A DNA stretch of 64,000 nucleotides, from positions 3,348,001-3,412,000 of the forward strand of contig CBDDLA010000001.1 in NCBI GenBank assembly GCA_965230485.1, written 5' to 3'. The position numbers and the translations under genes were made by a program. The notes beneath the pieces were generated by a model. That model was not told where the DNA came from. It did not search any database and saw nothing but the letters and a program-made list of their open reading frames with translations. Origin of the DNA: Putridiphycobacter sp965230485 (GTDB taxonomy: Bacteria; Bacteroidota; Bacteroidia; Flavobacteriales_D; Crocinitomicaceae). This document shows positions 9,105 to 16,880 of the stretch, piece after piece. Each line of letters starts with the position of its first letter. Position 1 is the stretch's first letter.

Positions 9105-9773
9105 CTATCCAATAGCCTTAAAGATTAAATTATTATAAAACTCTGTTACCGTTGTATTTTCAGAATTCAGTTCTGAAACACTAGGGAAGTGCAAAGCAAA
9201 ATGAGACTGTTCAATTGCACCATTAATTAATGCATAGACCAGCATGTTTGGGTATTGAAAGTTAGGATTTATTTCTGAAATAATATGGCTAACGCGGTCT
9301 ATAATTTGTTTGAATGATCTAAAATGCCCTTTTTCATTGTGCTCATCAACCGTTTTGTTATGAAATACTTTGGTCGATTCTTCAACAATAATTCTGTTTA
9401 GAATAACTTCATCTATGTGTTCAAAATTATTGTCCATTTCTATAGGGCTGCACAGAATTTCAATCGCATTTTTAAGCCTTTCGGTAGCTGAGTTATTATT
9501 AATTATGGCAAACACTAAACGGTACTCCATCCAGCTCCAATACCAGGCGTACAAATAAACTAACATGGAATGCTTGGAATCGAAATAACGATAGATAGAA
9601 CTTTCTGGAGATCCAATTGAAACACCAAGCTTCTTGAAAGTAAACGCCTCAAACCCTAACTCGTCAATCATTCGTATGCTTTCAGAAACGATTCTTTTGC
9701 CTAATAAGGATGACTCAGGATCCTTAATATAAAGTTCATCACTTACCTTAACCTGAATATGTAAATGCTGCAT
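9105..9773 (-). CDS. TetR/AcrR-family transcriptional regulator
   Basis: 222 residues. The N-terminal TetR helix-turn-helix covers about residues 25-75 (LGFEAFTFKKLG then SIYRYFDSK, the typical recognition-helix and YYHF-like ending). The C-terminal ligand domain is unassigned. It is the first gene of an operon with a SulP permease and a carbonic anhydrase. A palindromic site overlaps its promoter (9791-9812), and a near-identical site lies before the ABC/HlyD/TolC operon at 335-356, so autoregulation plus control of the exporter is the simplest reading. The inducing ligand is unknown. Confidence 0.88.
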   Translation of the reverse strand: MQHLHIQVKVSDELYIKDPESSLLGKRIVSESIRMIDELGFEAFTFKKLGVSIGSPESSIYRYFDSKHSMLVYLYAWYWSWMEYRLVFAIINNNSATERLKNAIEILCSPIEMDNNFEHIDEVILNRIIVEESTKVFHNKTVDEHNEKGHFRSFKQIIDRVSHIISEINPNFQYPNMLVYALINGAIEQSHFALHFPSVSELNSENTTVTEFYNNLIFKAIG

Positions 9774-9790
9774 ATTTAATTTGTGTCAAA

Positions 9791-9812
9791 CAAATATAAT
9801 AGTAACACTATC
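9791..9812 (-). promoter_or_regulatory. TetR-gene promoter with operator shared with the exporter operon
   Basis: On the minus strand this reads as ATAGTGTTACTAT, a palindrome with one mismatch in its arms, running directly into TATATTTG (complement of 9791-9798), a -7 element. A TTG lies 20 bases upstream of the -7 box, the expected -33 position. The operator therefore fills the promoter spacer, the classical position for repression. It matches 335-356 at 21 of 22 positions. The -7 box ends 17 bases before the TetR ATG, so the leader is short. A further inverted repeat, CTATTA/TAATAG, lies at 9831-9846. Confidence 0.72.
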
Positions 9813-9934
9813 AATATACAAGAGTTTTACCTATTAAGTTTAATAGTGTAGGTTTTACCATGAAAAGGCTTAAGAAAACCGTAGTGTTTTCATACTAGTT
9901 AATTGATTGTTTTTGAAGCGAAAAGATACTCAAA

Positions 9935-10543
9935 TTATAATGATGACAAGTATGAAAATGCGAACATAATTTCGGTTCCTATTCTAAATGCTTCATTTTG
10001 GTACATGGTTTTTTCTAAAATTGAACCATCAAAACGCTTTGGATCGTTGTAAGTTAACGCCACCCTTTTACTACAGCCCACCACAATAGGACAATTTTCA
10101 TCAGCATCAGAACATGTCATAACCGCAATAAAATTCCGTTTAGGATTAGAAGAGTCATGATATAGCTTTGAATGCAATTTAATATTTTGACCATTATTAC
10201 CAAAGTTTACTTTATGTTTTCCATTTGAAGTTTCACTTCTATTGACTTCAAAACCAAAGTATTCAAATGTGTCTAATACTTGAGGTGCAGTGGTGGTGAC
10301 CTCAGTTCCTCCAGAAAATGCATTTATTTTTATACGGTATTGTTGAGCAGCAATTACTGCCCAAACCTGCGCCATTTGACTGCGCCTTGAATTATGGGTA
10401 CAAATAAATGTGACATTGACCTCAGTCTCATTATCTAATCGGTTTTTAACGGCAATAGCTAAATCTTTTAGAACATCTTTTCGATCGTTCCTAATTGAAT
10501 TATAGTCCATTAATTCAATTAATTTCAATATCTTTTCTTGCAT
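9935..10543 (-). CDS. ArsC-like low-molecular-weight tyrosine-phosphatase-fold protein (probable arsenate reductase)
   Basis: 202 residues. The P-loop CTHNSRR gives the C-x5-R active site (C48, R54) of the LMW phosphatase/thioredoxin-coupled ArsC fold. Downstream CSDADENCP carries two further cysteines (C144, C151), in the position of the redox pair of thioredoxin-coupled arsenate reductases. It lies 12 bases after a DUF6428-like gene and in the same operon as arsR, supporting arsenate reduction to arsenite. It is longer than canonical ArsC (about 130-140 residues), with an N-terminal extension of about 40 residues. No arsenite pump gene follows. Confidence 0.8.
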   Translation of the reverse strand: MQEKILKLIELMDYNSIRNDRKDVLKDLAIAVKNRLDNETEVNVTFICTHNSRRSQMAQVWAVIAAQQYRIKINAFSGGTEVTTTAPQVLDTFEYFGFEVNRSETSNGKHKVNFGNNGQNIKLHSKLYHDSSNPKRNFIAVMTCSDADENCPIVVGCSKRVALTYNDPKRFDGSILEKTMYQNEAFRIGTEIMFAFSYLSSL

Positions 10544-10555
10544 ATTGATCCTAAA

Positions 10556-11032
10556 TTAGCAGCATCCGCTGCCTGGGGTACATGAAGTTTCACTATTATT
10601 TGTTCCAATAGCAGATAATGATACATTTAATTTTTCTGTAGGAATGCCACAATTATCCTTAGCTAAGCAATCAGTTTGGGTAGATGTGAGAGTAAAGGTA
10701 TCTCCGTTCACTTCTAGTCCAAACTTTTGAATAGTTTCACCTTGGTATTCTACCTCTATGTCTAAATCGTCTAATTGCAGCTTGTCTTGGGCTAACTCAA
10801 TAATGTTTACTAATTTTTGAGGTGCCAGTCTATGGTCATAATCATTGGCTTCCCAAAGCTGAAAATTAATAACAGATTCATTTCTTAAGGTGCCTCCACA
10901 ATCTATAAATCGTTTGTTAATTTGACCAATTTCAGTAACATGAAAATGTCTTGGTACTAATTCTCCCGAAGGTAGGGTAAAACTGATGTTTGTTTTCGTT
11001 CTTAACGCTTTTTTTAAGGTTGATAATTTCAT
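10556..11032 (-). CDS. DUF6428-like protein of arsenic operon
   Basis: 158 residues from the ATG at 11032; a longer reading from 11083 would overlap arsR and lacks support. A DUF6428-type protein, from memory of Bacteroidota ars operons where it sits between arsR and the arsC-like gene. The start MKLSTLKKAL and the internal HFHVTEIG segment fit. The C-terminus is cysteine-rich (CTPGSGCC), suggesting thiol or metalloid binding. Its biochemical role is not established. It lies 10 bases after the arsR stop. Confidence 0.7.
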   Translation of the reverse strand: MKLSTLKKALRTKTNISFTLPSGELVPRHFHVTEIGQINKRFIDCGGTLRNESVINFQLWEANDYDHRLAPQKLVNIIELAQDKLQLDDLDIEVEYQGETIQKFGLEVNGDTFTLTSTQTDCLAKDNCGIPTEKLNVSLSAIGTNNSETSCTPGSGCC

Positions 11033-11042
11033 AATGTAAATT

Positions 11043-11378
11043 TTAGCAACATGTTGAATCCTTGCAACAGTTGTGTTGATCAAATAATTGAGTTAGATCG
11101 GTTTTTAATGCTAACCATACTTTAGGGTCGATACAATAACTCATGGCCTTGCCTTCAACAGTTCCTTGTATTAAGCCACTAGATTTTAACTCCTTTAAAT
11201 GCTGGCTTATTGTAGCTTGAGCTAATCCTAACTCTGCAACTAATGTTGAATTAATGCAGGTATCGCTTTTTAAAAGGTACTCCAAAATGGCTATTCTAGC
11301 AGGATGACCTAAAACTTTTGCCATCTTAGCCATATTGTTCTGAGATTTTGTAAATAAGTCGGTTTTTGTAAGTCCCAT
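11043..11378 (-). CDS. arsR: ArsR-family metalloregulatory repressor
   Basis: 111 residues from the ATG at 11378; an upstream TTG at 11393 falls inside the operator and is rejected. Winged-helix ArsR fold: LGHPARIAILEYLL (helix 1-2), a recognition helix around LAQATISQHLKELKSSGLI, then a beta wing (GTVEGKAMSY). Cysteines at DTCINS and a terminal CCKDSTCC cluster could bind arsenite or antimonite. It heads the operon with the DUF6428-like and arsC-like genes. The palindromic site at 11385-11404, just upstream, is its probable operator. Confidence 0.87.
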   Translation of the reverse strand: MGLTKTDLFTKSQNNMAKMAKVLGHPARIAILEYLLKSDTCINSTLVAELGLAQATISQHLKELKSSGLIQGTVEGKAMSYCIDPKVWLALKTDLTQLFDQHNCCKDSTCC

Positions 11379-11384
11379 AATTAT

Positions 11385-11404
11385 ATATTGCAATATTACG
11401 ATAT
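11385..11404. promoter_or_regulatory. Probable ArsR operator (palindrome between divergent genes)
   Basis: ATATTGCAATAT at 11385-11396 is a perfect 12-bp palindrome. It is also the left part of a 20-base imperfect dyad centred on AATATT, whose right arm ends in ACGATAT. It begins 6 bases upstream of the arsR ATG and covers the start region of the divergent gene at 11403. Long AT-rich dyads of this kind are typical ArsR/SmtB operators, so autorepression of the ars operon is inferred. Effects on the divergent gene are possible. Confidence 0.6.
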
Positions 11405-11873
11405 GTTTTTGATATATGAACTAATAAATATCATTTTTTTTATTAGTTTTTCAATTTATATTTGTGACGAATTGTTTTTAAGAAGTATTATATCGTTTTG
11501 CCTAGTGGGGCTTATGCTGATGTTAATGGTATTGCCATCAGCCAAGGTGCTTACTTTTTATCAGAATCAATCAGAAATCATAGCTAAGCATTGTATAAAT
11601 AAAGATAAACCTGCTTTAAAATGTATGGGACATTGTTATTTAAAAAAACAATTAAAATCTGATAAAAATCAGGCAGAAAATAGTCAGGTGCCAGAGGTCT
11701 CAATTTTCTCGCCAATTGCCATTTGTATTGTGCTAGGATTTAATGTTAAACAAAAACAATTTATAAACAAAGTATCATTTTATAATCCTATTGGCAAAAC
11801 CATGGCCTATTCAGGATGTATTTTCATTCCTCCAAAATCAATACGCGTGGAACATTTTAATTTGGTGATTTAG
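11403..11873 (+). CDS. Small membrane-anchored protein with C(V/I)NKDKP...CxGxCYL cysteine motif
   Basis: Up to 156 residues from the first ATG. The N-terminus is hydrophobic (one or two membrane segments), followed by the motif HCINKDKPALKCMGHCYLKKQL, split here as HCINKDKP and CMGHCYL. The C-terminus ends in CIFIPPKSI. I recognise a small Bacteroidota family with CNGKCYL and a terminal FHPP-like motif, often near metal-related genes. The start is uncertain: a TTG at 11472 would give the usual family length and follows TATATTTG (11457-11464), but would leave almost no leader. Role unknown; three spaced cysteines suggest metal or redox function. Confidence 0.6.
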   Translation: MFLIYELINIIFFISFSIYICDELFLRSIISFCLVGLMLMLMVLPSAKVLTFYQNQSEIIAKHCINKDKPALKCMGHCYLKKQLKSDKNQAENSQVPEVSIFSPIAICIVLGFNVKQKQFINKVSFYNPIGKTMAYSGCIFIPPKSIRVEHFNLVI

Positions 11874-11934
11874 CACCAAGTAAAACATTGTCGGTCAATT
11901 GTATCGGCAGCAGTATTGATTAATTTATAAAACA

Positions 11935-12858
11935 ATGAAATATTCAATAGGAGTACTATTTGTATTCCTGACAGTAAGTGGAATGGCTTGTGATGGCTGT
12001 AATATATACACGCCAGCAGGTTTTAATAATTCACAGCATAAAATAGGCATTTTTGCTCGGCAAAGGAGCACTTTTGGCGAATTCAGTCAATTAGGAGAAA
12101 TGATTACCAAGCATTCTGGTCATGGTAGTGATCAGAAAATTTGGGGAGCTAAGGTTTTGGAACAATATCAAACTTATGAGCTAAGAGGAGATTTTTTTAT
12201 GAAGGAAAAATGGCAATTAACCATGGTTTTGCCATTTTCCAATAACAAGCAATTTCTTGATGAAACAGCACGATTTTCAATAGCAGGTTTATCTGATCCA
12301 ACGGTAATGATAAGTTACAACTTTATAAAAGAAAATGCGGCTGGTATCAAACACAGATTAAGTTTTGGGGGTGGAGCACGTTTTCCAATTGGATTAATTT
12401 CAATCAAAACTAAAAATGGGATGATTCCAAATCTTGATTTTCAGCCAGGAACTGGAGCATATAGTGGTCTCTGTCATGTCAATTATTTTGTAACGAATGA
12501 TACATGGTCAGGCTTTTTTGGCGCGAACTATAAAACGAATGGTTTTAATTCACTTAATTATAAATATGGCCAGACTTTTAACATAAATTCAGATTTATTT
12601 TGGCAAACCAATATAAAAGAAAGTACGTTTATGTTACATATAGGGGCTTATACCGAATTAGCCGATCATGACCAATCAGTTATTGAGCACAAAGATACTG
12701 GTGGAATAGTTTTGTTTGGAACAATTGGTTTACGTTATTTATTGAGGAATTTTATTATCCAAAGCGAATTTCAACCAGTTGTAATGCAGCGACTTTTCGG
12801 AAGCTCACAGTTACTGACAAAAAATAGAATTAATATTGGACTGACTTATGTTTTATAA
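11935..12858 (+). CDS. Secreted, probably outer-membrane beta-barrel protein beside MbnP-like gene
   Basis: 307 residues with a signal peptide ending near GMACDGC; the mature N-terminus carries CDGC. The remainder has alternating hydrophobic/polar strands and ends in NIGLTYVL, a typical barrel terminus. It lies between a cysteine-motif small membrane protein and an MbnP-like lipoprotein on the same strand. Gaps of 61 and 47 bases fit co-transcription. I do not recognise a named family; an outer-membrane role linked to metal (perhaps copper) uptake or sensing is inferred from the neighbours. Confidence 0.6.
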   Translation: MKYSIGVLFVFLTVSGMACDGCNIYTPAGFNNSQHKIGIFARQRSTFGEFSQLGEMITKHSGHGSDQKIWGAKVLEQYQTYELRGDFFMKEKWQLTMVLPFSNNKQFLDETARFSIAGLSDPTVMISYNFIKENAAGIKHRLSFGGGARFPIGLISIKTKNGMIPNLDFQPGTGAYSGLCHVNYFVTNDTWSGFFGANYKTNGFNSLNYKYGQTFNINSDLFWQTNIKESTFMLHIGAYTELADHDQSVIEHKDTGGIVLFGTIGLRYLLRNFIIQSEFQPVVMQRLFGSSQLLTKNRINIGLTYVL

Positions 12859-12905
12859 AATAACTAACTAACAAACAAATAAATAAAACAACAAAAACAA
12901 ACACA

Positions 12906-13739
12906 ATGAAAAAAATAAAAATAGTTTTTTTAACCATATTAAGTATTAGTTTATTAAGTACCTCTTGCAGGAAAGAAGGGTGTACTGATGAAACCGCTTT
13001 TAATTATAATGAAGAAGCAAAAAAAGATGATGGCACATGCACATATGATAATACGGCGACTTTAAAGTTTACACAGAGTTTTAATGATGAAAACGTGACA
13101 TCTTCAGATTTTGGGATGATGAAATATACAAATCCTAATAACGAAAATATGAGTATCACAAAACTGCAATACTCAATTTCAGATATTAGGTTCTATAAGG
13201 CTGATGGAGACAGTGTAATGCTAGACATGTACCATTTTATTGATCTTGAAGATGCCAGTACGCTCACTAAAGCGTTGTCTCAAAAGTTAGACCCTATCGA
13301 ATATACAGGCATTGGTTTTAACTTTGGTTTTACACCTGAGGATAATATTGATGGTGCCTATGCAGACTTGAACCTTTTGAGTTGGGCTTGGCCACCAATG
13401 ATTGGAGGTGGTTATCATCAGATGAAAATGGAAGGTGTATTTATTAATTCAAGTGGCGGTAATACTGGCTATGCATTCCATAATGGGAGCGTAACTAAAC
13501 AAGGAGGGACTTCAGAGGATGCTATTGCAAATTATATTCATGTTAGTCTTAAAAATCAGAAAATAAATATGGATACTGATAAGACCATTGAAATCAATAT
13601 GCAAATTGAAGAATGGTATAAAAATCCTAATTTATGGGACTTGGATTCATTACATACTATGTTAATGCCCAATAAAGAAGCTCAGCTAAAAATTTCTGAA
13701 AATGGAAAATCTGTATTCGAACTAGGAACGATTGAGTAA
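12906..13739 (+). CDS. MbnP-like lipoprotein with N-terminal GCTD...DDGTC repeat
   Basis: 277 residues. The lipoprotein signal ends in LLSTSC. A short motif follows (GCTDETAFNYNEEA then DDGTC), a disulfide-rich repeat frequent in Bacteroidota surface proteins. From about residue 50 to the end, the sequence resembles the MbnP domain: LKFTQSFNDE, ITKLQYSISDIRFY, the GIGFNFG/SWAWPPM region and YHQMKMEG. MbnP proteins bind copper and work with di-haem MbnH enzymes; no MbnH gene is seen here. A strong terminator follows the gene. Domain call is fairly secure; copper binding is inferred. Confidence 0.75.
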   Translation: MKKIKIVFLTILSISLLSTSCRKEGCTDETAFNYNEEAKKDDGTCTYDNTATLKFTQSFNDENVTSSDFGMMKYTNPNNENMSITKLQYSISDIRFYKADGDSVMLDMYHFIDLEDASTLTKALSQKLDPIEYTGIGFNFGFTPEDNIDGAYADLNLLSWAWPPMIGGGYHQMKMEGVFINSSGGNTGYAFHNGSVTKQGGTSEDAIANYIHVSLKNQKINMDTDKTIEINMQIEEWYKNPNLWDLDSLHTMLMPNKEAQLKISENGKSVFELGTIE

Positions 13740-13760
13740 ACCATAGTCAAATATTATTTT

Positions 13761-13796
13761 AAAAACATCCGTTGACCACGGATGTTTTTTATTTTT
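13761..13796 (+). terminator. Rho-independent terminator after MbnP-like gene
   Basis: AAAACATCCGT and ACGGATGTTTT form an 11-bp stem with a 5-base loop (TGACC), followed by a T-rich run. It is 21 bases beyond the stop codon at 13739. The T-run merges into TATTTTTG at 13790-13797, which fits the TAnnTTTG -7 element and may be the promoter for the next gene (ATG 13816). Confidence 0.85.
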
Positions 13797-13815
13797 GTAC
13801 AACATAAGAGGTATT

Positions 13816-14265
13816 ATGGAAGATAGAGTAGATAGTAATCAGCAAGAACAAATTACAGAAGCGCCTAAAAAATCAAAACGGAAAATATATGCGCTGATTG
13901 CCTTAGCGGTGGCAGTAATCATATATATTTTAGTACCTAGTGGGGCATCTGAAAATAATACGGAGTCTGATTTAGCGTCGATTGAATCAACAATTCCTGT
14001 TGGCAAGGTTGTAATAGAATCGTATGAGGCTAAGAAAAGAATTATTGGAAAGTGGGTGATTACTGGCATACTATCGAATAGTTCTGACGCGCCAATTGAA
14101 TCAATTGAATTTGAAGCTGTCTTTTCAGATAATACAGAGTTTGTTACTTATGATGAATTTATAAAAGCGGGAGAGGTTAACCATGAATTCACAATTAAAA
14201 TGACGGGGCATAAGGGAGAGAATTTAAATGAGTTAAAAATTAGAGAAGTTCAAAAAGCAAAGTAA
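13816..14265 (+). CDS. Single-pass membrane protein of unknown function
   Basis: 149 residues from the ATG at 13816, preceded by AAGAGG; an in-frame TTG at 13795 overlaps the terminator tail and is not used. A lysine-rich cytoplasmic N-terminus is followed by one membrane segment (about residues 25-42). The extracytoplasmic domain (about 60-149) has a beta-rich pattern (WVITGILSNSS, then FEAVFSD), like FxLYD/immunoglobulin-type small domains. It lies between a terminator and the ffh promoter, so it is probably monocistronic. Function unknown. Confidence 0.6.
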   Translation: MEDRVDSNQQEQITEAPKKSKRKIYALIALAVAVIIYILVPSGASENNTESDLASIESTIPVGKVVIESYEAKKRIIGKWVITGILSNSSDAPIESIEFEAVFSDNTEFVTYDEFIKAGEVNHEFTIKMTGHKGENLNELKIREVQKAK

Positions 14266-14306
14266 ATCCAAAGGTCTTCTATTTTCTTTCCTATCTGTAC
14301 ACACCC

Positions 14307-14337
14307 TTGTTAATTTTCTGATAAATCCGTATCTTTG
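14307..14337 (+). promoter_or_regulatory. Promoter of ffh
   Basis: TTG at 14307-14309, a 20-base spacer, and TATCTTTG at 14330-14337 match the Bacteroidota sigma-70 pattern (TTG at -33, TAnnTTTG at -7). Predicted transcription start is near 14344, about 30 bases before the ffh ATG at 14374. Confidence 0.7.
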
Positions 14338-14373
14338 CCATCCACAAATACCTGACAATAGAATTCAATACTC

Positions 14374-15729
14374 ATGTTTGAAAATTTAAGCGAAAAATTT
14401 GATAGGGCCTTTAAAGTTTTAAAAGGACAGGGGCAGATTACCGAAATAAATGTAGCAGAAACTTTAAAAGAGGTAAGGCGCGCATTATTAGATGCAGACG
14501 TTAACTTCAAAACAGCTAAAGAATTTACAAATACTGTAAAAGAAAAAGCCATTGGTAGAAATGTGCTGACAACAGTTTCTCCTGGTCAATTATTAACTAA
14601 AATTTGCCATGAGGAGCTAGTTACCCTGATGGGTGGAGAACATCAGGAGATTAACTATAAAGGGAATCCTGGTATTGTTTTGATGTCAGGTCTTCAAGGT
14701 TCTGGTAAAACAACCTTTTCAGGAAAGTTAGCCAATTGGTTAAAAACTAAACAGAGAAAAAATCCTTTGTTGGTAGCTTGTGACGTCTATCGTCCTGCAG
14801 CTATTGATCAAATTCATGTTTTAGGAGAGCAATTGGGTGTTGAAGTTTATTCAGACAGAGAAGAAAAAAATCCAGTTAAAATTGCTCAAGCTGCTATTGC
14901 ACATGCAAAATCGAATGGGTTTAATGTGGTCATCATTGATACCGCAGGTCGATTAGCAGTTGATGAAAAAATGATGGATGAGATTGATGCTGTTAAACGA
15001 GGTATTAATCCAACCGAAACATTATTTGTAGTTGATGCAATGACTGGTCAGGATGCCGTTAATACGGCAAAAGCTTTTAACGATCGGATTGACTTTGATG
15101 GTGTTATTCTGACGAAGTTAGATGGTGATACAAGAGGTGGTGCGGCTTTAACCATTAAAACTGTAGTGAATAAACCAATTAAATTTGTTGGTACAGGAGA
15201 AAAGATGGATGCACTGGATATTTTCTATCCATCAAGAATGGCTGATCGAATACTCGGAATGGGAGATGTTGTATCGTTAGTTGAAAAAGCGCAGGAACAA
15301 TTTGACGAAAAGGAAGCCAAAAAATTACAAAAGAAAATTGCCCAAAATAAATTTGATCTTGATGATTTTTATGCACAGCTACAACAAATCAAAAAGATGG
15401 GTAATGTGAAAGACTTGATGGGAATGATTCCAGGGATGGGTAAAGCCATGAAAGGAGTAGATATAGATGATGATGCTTTCAAAGGAATAGAAGCGATTAT
15501 TCAATCTATGACACCTGCCGAACGAAGCGAGCCTTCAATTATAAACGGTGCTAGAAAATCTAGAATTGCTAAAGGAAGTGGAAATAAAATTGAAGAGGTT
15601 AATAAATTACTGAAACAGTTTAAAGAGACAAAAAAAATGATGCATCTGATGAGTAATAAAAAGAACATGATGCAAATGATGAAGCAAATGAAAGGCATGC
15701 GAGGTGGTATGGGAATGCCAGGCATGTAA
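14374..15729 (+). CDS. ffh: Signal recognition particle protein Ffh (SRP54)
   Basis: 451 residues, normal length. Ffh binds 4.5S RNA and signal sequences and, with FtsY, targets nascent membrane proteins. Visible are the N domain (1-90, including the ALLEADV-like ALLDADVNF), the G domain with P-loop GLQGSGKTT (106-114), DTAGRL and TKLDGDTRGG, and the methionine-rich M domain (330-451) ending in GMRGGMGMPGM. A canonical promoter precedes it. No 4.5S RNA gene was recognised in the window. Confidence 0.97.
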   Translation: MFENLSEKFDRAFKVLKGQGQITEINVAETLKEVRRALLDADVNFKTAKEFTNTVKEKAIGRNVLTTVSPGQLLTKICHEELVTLMGGEHQEINYKGNPGIVLMSGLQGSGKTTFSGKLANWLKTKQRKNPLLVACDVYRPAAIDQIHVLGEQLGVEVYSDREEKNPVKIAQAAIAHAKSNGFNVVIIDTAGRLAVDEKMMDEIDAVKRGINPTETLFVVDAMTGQDAVNTAKAFNDRIDFDGVILTKLDGDTRGGAALTIKTVVNKPIKFVGTGEKMDALDIFYPSRMADRILGMGDVVSLVEKAQEQFDEKEAKKLQKKIAQNKFDLDDFYAQLQQIKKMGNVKDLMGMIPGMGKAMKGVDIDDDAFKGIEAIIQSMTPAERSEPSIINGARKSRIAKGSGNKIEEVNKLLKQFKETKKMMHLMSNKKNMMQMMKQMKGMRGGMGMPGM

Positions 15730-15818
15730 CCGAAGCACATTTATTTAAGTGCGTAAGGGTATTTCTTTAAGGCTCGTGCAATACATACAATCTAGTACTA
15801 ATCACTCAATACTAATAC

Positions 15819-16727
15819 TTGATCAAGCTCACTATATTAGGATCTAGCGCAGCAACGCCGACTTTAAATAGAGGAGTGACTGCACAATACTTAAATTTTA
15901 ACGAACGAAGAATTCTTATTGATTGTGGGGAATCAACTCAACTGCAATTCCGAAAATTTAAAGTAAAATTTCAGCGTATTCAATATATATTCATTTCTCA
16001 CCTCCATGGAGATCATTATCTTGGATTACCTGGCTTGTTATTGAGTATGCATTTATTGGGACGAGAAAATGAGCTTCATATATTTGCACCTCCAGAGCTT
16101 GAAAAAATCTTAAAATATCAGTTTGAACTGACTTATGTCAACCTTAATTTTAAGCTCGTGTTCCATCATCTTACTTATTCAGGCAAAACCCTGGTGCTAG
16201 AAGATGATAATATGGAAGTATATGCTTTTCCGCTAAAACATAGAATTCCTTGTTATGGCTTTTTATTTCAAGAAAAAATAAAAGAACGTACTATTCTTCC
16301 AGAGAAAATTAAGACATATGCTTTAACTATTCCGGAAATGGTTCAACTTAAAAAAGGAATAGATATTGAAAGAAATGGACAAAAGATCTCTCATACTATA
16401 TTAACAGCTGATCCACCTAAGCCGAAACTCTATGCGTTCTGTACCGATACTAAATATTATGAAAGGGTATCGGAATGGATCGAAGGTGCTGATTTGCTTT
16501 ACCACGAAGCAACCTTTTTAGATAAGGATAAAGATAGGGCAAAAGCCACATTTCATACAACAGCCCTTCAAGCTGCTCAGATTGCTACAAAATCAAAAGT
16601 AGGTCAATTGCTATTGGGGCATTTTTCAGCACGCTATAAGTCGACCGAAGAACTAAAAGCAGAAGCTCAATCAGTTTTTTCAAATACAATTTGTGCCAAT
16701 GATGGAGATGAGTTTTTAATTACTTAA
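15819..16727 (+). CDS. rnz: Ribonuclease Z (tRNA 3'-end processing)
   Basis: 302 residues. The metallo-beta-lactamase motif HLHGDH binds the zinc ions; the N-terminus MIKLTILGSSAATPTL and the C-terminal TANDGDE-like end fit RNase Z, which removes 3' trailers from tRNA precursors. The start codon is TTG at 15819: an in-frame TAA lies just upstream (15813) and no ATG precedes the conserved N-terminus. The exosite and histidine motifs (HTTALQAAQIA, LGHFSARY) are intact. A related 17-codon remnant lies at 18439-18492. Confidence 0.94.
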   Translation: MIKLTILGSSAATPTLNRGVTAQYLNFNERRILIDCGESTQLQFRKFKVKFQRIQYIFISHLHGDHYLGLPGLLLSMHLLGRENELHIFAPPELEKILKYQFELTYVNLNFKLVFHHLTYSGKTLVLEDDNMEVYAFPLKHRIPCYGFLFQEKIKERTILPEKIKTYALTIPEMVQLKKGIDIERNGQKISHTILTADPPKPKLYAFCTDTKYYERVSEWIEGADLLYHEATFLDKDKDRAKATFHTTALQAAQIATKSKVGQLLLGHFSARYKSTEELKAEAQSVFSNTICANDGDEFLIT

Positions 16728-16830
16728 TAGTGACGAGTGCCCTTTAGTAAAATGACCTGATTAAAACTTTGGGGACTTTTTTTGAGTTCATTAACGAGAA
16801 TATTTTATTTACGCCTCTTTTTAAATTACA

Positions 16831-16857
16831 AAAGGCCGGACAAAATATCCAGCCTTT
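16831..16857. terminator. Terminator hairpin between convergent rnz and START-like gene
   Basis: AAAGGC-c-GGA and TCC-a-GCCTTT form a stem with one internal mismatch and a 7-base loop. T-rich sequence follows on either strand. It is 24 bases beyond the minus-strand stop at 16881 and about 100 bases beyond rnz, so it may serve both. Confidence 0.6.
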
Positions 16858-16880
16858 AAAATTTAGCATCTATTCAGTTT

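Noticed and set aside
9841..9934. Possible small RNA or second operator in the gap downstream of the TetR promoter
   Set aside because: Only short half-site-like repeats (TAGTG, CTATTA/TAATAG) are present; they are not enough to call a further site.
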